Source: Oreohelix idahoensis
Taxonomy: Eukaryota; Mollusca; Gastropoda; Stylommatophora; Oreohelicidae
DNA length: 64,000 bases
NCBI GenBank assembly: GCA_024509875.1
Contig: JAMPIV010012200.1
Location: 1-64,000 of the forward strand
Direction of reading: 5' to 3'
Position 1 is the stretch's first letter. The number at the start of each line of letters is the position of its first letter. Position numbers and translations under genes: made by a program. A model generated the notes under the pieces. The model searched no databases, was not told where the DNA came from, and saw only the letters and a list, made by a program, of their open reading frames with translations. This document shows, piece after piece, positions 61,161-64,000 of this stretch.

Positions 61161-63000
61161 TGGAATAAATATGTTATAATATGTTGCTACACGCAGGCAT
61201 ATATCCATTGATTTGAGGAGATATAGCTGTCTGTTGTGAAAGTCATTTTTTATATACGATTTTTCACTTATATTGAACGCTGCATATTTTGCTACGTCAC
61301 CGGTCACTAATGACGTAATATATCAAGTGTTTTGCATTCTAACGGTCAGCCGTCTTGGCCTTTCGTATTTTTGAAGTCGTCCGGAGTAGACGTACATTTT
61401 TTCAAGCTTCCAAGATTTTGAAGACTTTGATCCTGATAATTTTGTGGCATGGTTATGTCGGAGGCCGCCACGTATTTGTATTATGCCGGATGTGCCAGAA
61501 GTTACTACCATGTCCAGTGAGTATTTTTATTACGAATACCAGTAATGCATCTAAGTTATTTCTGCCGCATTGCTTGGGTTCTCGTGACCTACACGAACCT
61601 CTAGACACAACGGCCAGAATTGAAGGAGAGGAGAGAATTGTATCTTTATTACACTGCTACGTATTGTGATGCTTATTATTGAGATGTATGGACGGACGAT
61701 TTATTATGAAGAACTACACTATTGAAACATACTTCTATACCACATATGTTTTTGATTGATGAAGCCAATTTTGATGAAAATAAACATGTCACCATGTCTG
61801 CTGTGGACCTGCCAACTTGCCGGCTCATGTTTTGTCTATCAAGTTTTTTCCTGAGTAACTGCCCATTTGCATTCGTGTTCAAAGCATGATAAGCTCTACA
61901 AATAACTAACTATATTATAACACATTTTCCCCTTTAACAACTTTTTGGCGGCCAGTATGGTCTGGAGCGTTTTCGTCTCAGGACATTTTTTACCGTGAAG
62001 ACCCCTTCACCACTGCAGAATCCAGTCTTCATCGGTTGGCCTTCATTTACGTAACGTACTACGTACTACGCATGCCCAATATACCGGAGAGTGCCAATAC
62101 TTCGTTATTTTATGTTGCTCGATTATGCTGTCATTTTCAAATCCACTACGTTGTCTTCAAGTTTTACTTTGTGATCAAGAATGTATCATCGTAATGATTT
62201 TCTACAATTCTTCGTCGGAATGGGACCACAGATCTAGTTATTGTTCTTGCCCCACCATTATCTACATGCAGCATTGACTTCGATCCAGCTTCGTGTCTGT
62301 TCGGAGGGTTATTAGATAAGTGGCTTTATTTTTGCAATTTTGTGGTCCTGTGCATGTGGTGTGAGCCTTTTTGTTTCTTTTTCTACTCGTTTTATGTCTA
62401 TTTGTCTTTTTGTGGGTACCGTATGGTTTTGCGGAGATCTGGTGCTAGAGACCCATGTCATTGTAAGATGACCTCACACCAGACGTGTCTGTAGTTTTGT
62501 TTATAGTCTTCAAACAGTGAAATTTCCGGTTCGAGTCTCTCACCGATTTTTTCCGTTCACTGCTTGTTTTCTATGACTTTGATTGTTTAGCTGTGTAGTC
62601 CTGTTATTTATATTTGTTCACCATTGTTGTCATTCTTGTCTTTTTCCCTATATTAAGAATCGTTTTGTTCGTCTTGTTGATCTAACCTTTCTATCGCTTG
62701 GTTTTATAGCCTACAGATTTATGTCTATACACCGTCTCAGGTCCTGTAGCGTCTTTTTCATAGCAGTTAGTTTGTCATAATTGATGTTTTCCCTTTAATT
62801 GTACATTAACATTTCTTTTTCTTTGCTGCTTGTCCATTGTACATGTCTAGTTCCATTGATAAAAAACTTTTTCTTTTGTGTACATTGTTATTGCTATTTT
62901 TTTCACAATACATTGTATAATTAGGGCTCAGTTATATTGTTAAGTTAATTGCACTTATATTAGTGGAAAACAACCAGCCATTTTAGTTCACATATTTTGA
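61161..63000. other. Unassigned; may hold the LTR and leader of the second Gag copy
   Basis: No domain recognised in the frame at 61355-61669 or elsewhere. Its position upstream of a Gag start makes an LTR plausible, but its second LTR would lie outside the window. Confidence 0.3.
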
Positions 63001-63029
63001 TTAAGTAAGTCACATTCATTATCCAATAT

Positions 63030-63437
63030 GTCTACTTTGGATTATTTAGTCAAACAAGGCAAGGATTGTAGGGTGAGGTTTTGAAAGATTTCGCCATGAC
63101 TGAATATGCCAAGGCTGAGGCCAAGGACAAGGAAGAGAAAAAATTACAATTGGAGGAGAAAAAGAGAATTGAACAATTAGAAGAGAAAGAATTAGAATTG
63201 GAGGAGAAGAGAAGAGCTGATGAGCTCGCTACTCAAGAAAGAATAGCTAATTTAGCACACGAAGAAAGAATTATGACTTTGCGTCTTGAAGAAATAAGAC
63301 TGCAAAATCAAAGTAAACAGAATGATAATTCTGAGGTTCAAGGCCCCTCAAATAAACACAATGGAGGTTCCACAAAACTTCGTTTACCTACATTTAAACC
63401 TGTGACGCATAATGGAAATATAGCCTACAGTATCTGA
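63030..63437 (+). pseudogene. Second Gypsy Gag N-terminal fragment
   Basis: ATG at 63030 gives MSTLDYLVKQGKD, parallel to MASLDYFIKQGKS of the element at 46973. One indel near 63070 shifts the frame to 63081-63437. That frame holds a Lys/Glu-rich coiled coil (EEKKLQLEEKKRIEQLEEKE), MTLRLEEIRLQNQ and the start of the capsid domain (TKLRLPTFKP), then ends at TGA 63435-63437. The related leader AAGTAAG precedes both starts. It is a different subfamily, interrupted at the capsid. Confidence 0.75.
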
Positions 63438-64000
63438 CAGTCTTTCATGACCTCGTAGCGTTCTATGATTTGCTAGCAAAACCATGCATTTACAGCCTGT
63501 GTTTACTCACTTTTTAATCCACGCCTCTTTTCCTTGAACATAAACAAACGAAGTTGTTTACCAACTTTCGCGACCTGCCAGTCATAACAGGGAGTGAATG
63601 AGGTTTGTTTATCTAGTTTCTCACGCAAGCTGATCTGTCAATCATCGGATACCTGACAGACCGCGCTTGAATAACACCGGACCTTCTGAAGTAGACACAC
63701 GGGCAAAAATATTTATGCTAGGCGCGACTGATAGTGACATAATAGAATTCACGGTATATTACATTTTGGGTTTTTATAGTAAGTGACTATTATTTAATAC
63801 CATACGACGACTCACAGACGTCGACAATTTAATAGCTATTAACGGCAGGCGATATTTATGTAAGTGCGCGTATGGATAATTGAATAATAACTGACATTGT
63901 ACGCTGATCGTTAACGCATGCACAAAGGGGCAGGGAAGGGTTGCATACCTTCATCCGACCTGAAATTGCAGCGCGGGCGAAAAGCTGACCGTATAGGTGT
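63438..64000. other. No gene seen
   Basis: The Gag homology ends abruptly at 63437. The last 560 bp show no recognised element. Confidence 0.4.

Noticed and set aside
1..64000. Bacterial or phage-type defence or biosynthetic system
   Set aside because: No operon-like gene runs or ribosome binding sites; the only intact host gene is an intron-rich nuclear splicing factor.

Overview
The window is eukaryotic, from an invertebrate animal genome. The evidence is a spliced single-copy housekeeping gene with GT-AG introns, AT-rich intergenic DNA, many 5'-truncated LINEs with simple-repeat tails, tRNA-derived SINEs, cut-and-paste transposons of several superfamilies and long minisatellites. The mixture (RTE-like LINEs, Penelope-like and Gypsy elements, piggyBac, hAT) suits a mollusc or another lophotrochozoan, but the sequence alone does not prove it. 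There are no operons, ribosome binding sites or CRISPR arrays.

One host gene is recognised: SF3A2 (SF3a66, Prp11 homologue), a subunit of the U2 snRNP-associated SF3a splicing complex. It lies on the minus strand from 41694 (ATG) to 18205 (stop). It has eight coding exons that join in frame into a 341-residue protein. A possible non-coding first exon ends at 43538. The seven introns make up about 96 percent of the 23.5 kb gene and are full of repeats: a 52-bp minisatellite and a piggyBac-type element in intron 1, RTE-like and RNase H-type LINE pieces plus a decayed piggyBac transposase in intron 2, a tRNA-SINE in intron 7. A 29-bp minisatellite of about 57 copies begins 64 bp past the stop codon.

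Layout: 1-4.3 kb holds a Penelope-like remnant and poly-C tracts. 5.8-16.5 kb is LINE debris with a 2.15-kb Zator-like transposon (7784-9938), a 41-bp minisatellite and a piggyBac-type insertion (14666-15723). 16.5-18.1 kb is the 29-bp array. 18.2-43.6 kb is SF3A2. 44.06-46.23 kb is a hAT-type insertion inside a LINE. 46.59-52.56 kb is a Gypsy LTR retrotransposon with a perfect 5-bp target duplication but no integrase and most of its RT missing. 54.6-55.1 kb is a 57-bp minisatellite. 55.1-58.6 kb is LINE copies. A second gag fragment lies at the right edge (63030-63437).

The main result of the hunt is that most of the large minisatellites grew out of identifiable retroelement sequence. The 39-bp array is an in-frame expansion of the RT segment just before the FADD motif of a LINE. 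The 41-bp and 57-bp arrays come from neighbouring stretches of one LINE's 3' end. The 52-bp and 28-bp arrays come from the 3' end of LINE-A. The 29-bp array grows from the tail of a short dispersed repeat. LINE-A to LINE-F and R1 to R3 are names used only in this annotation. No complete, active-looking transposon is present.
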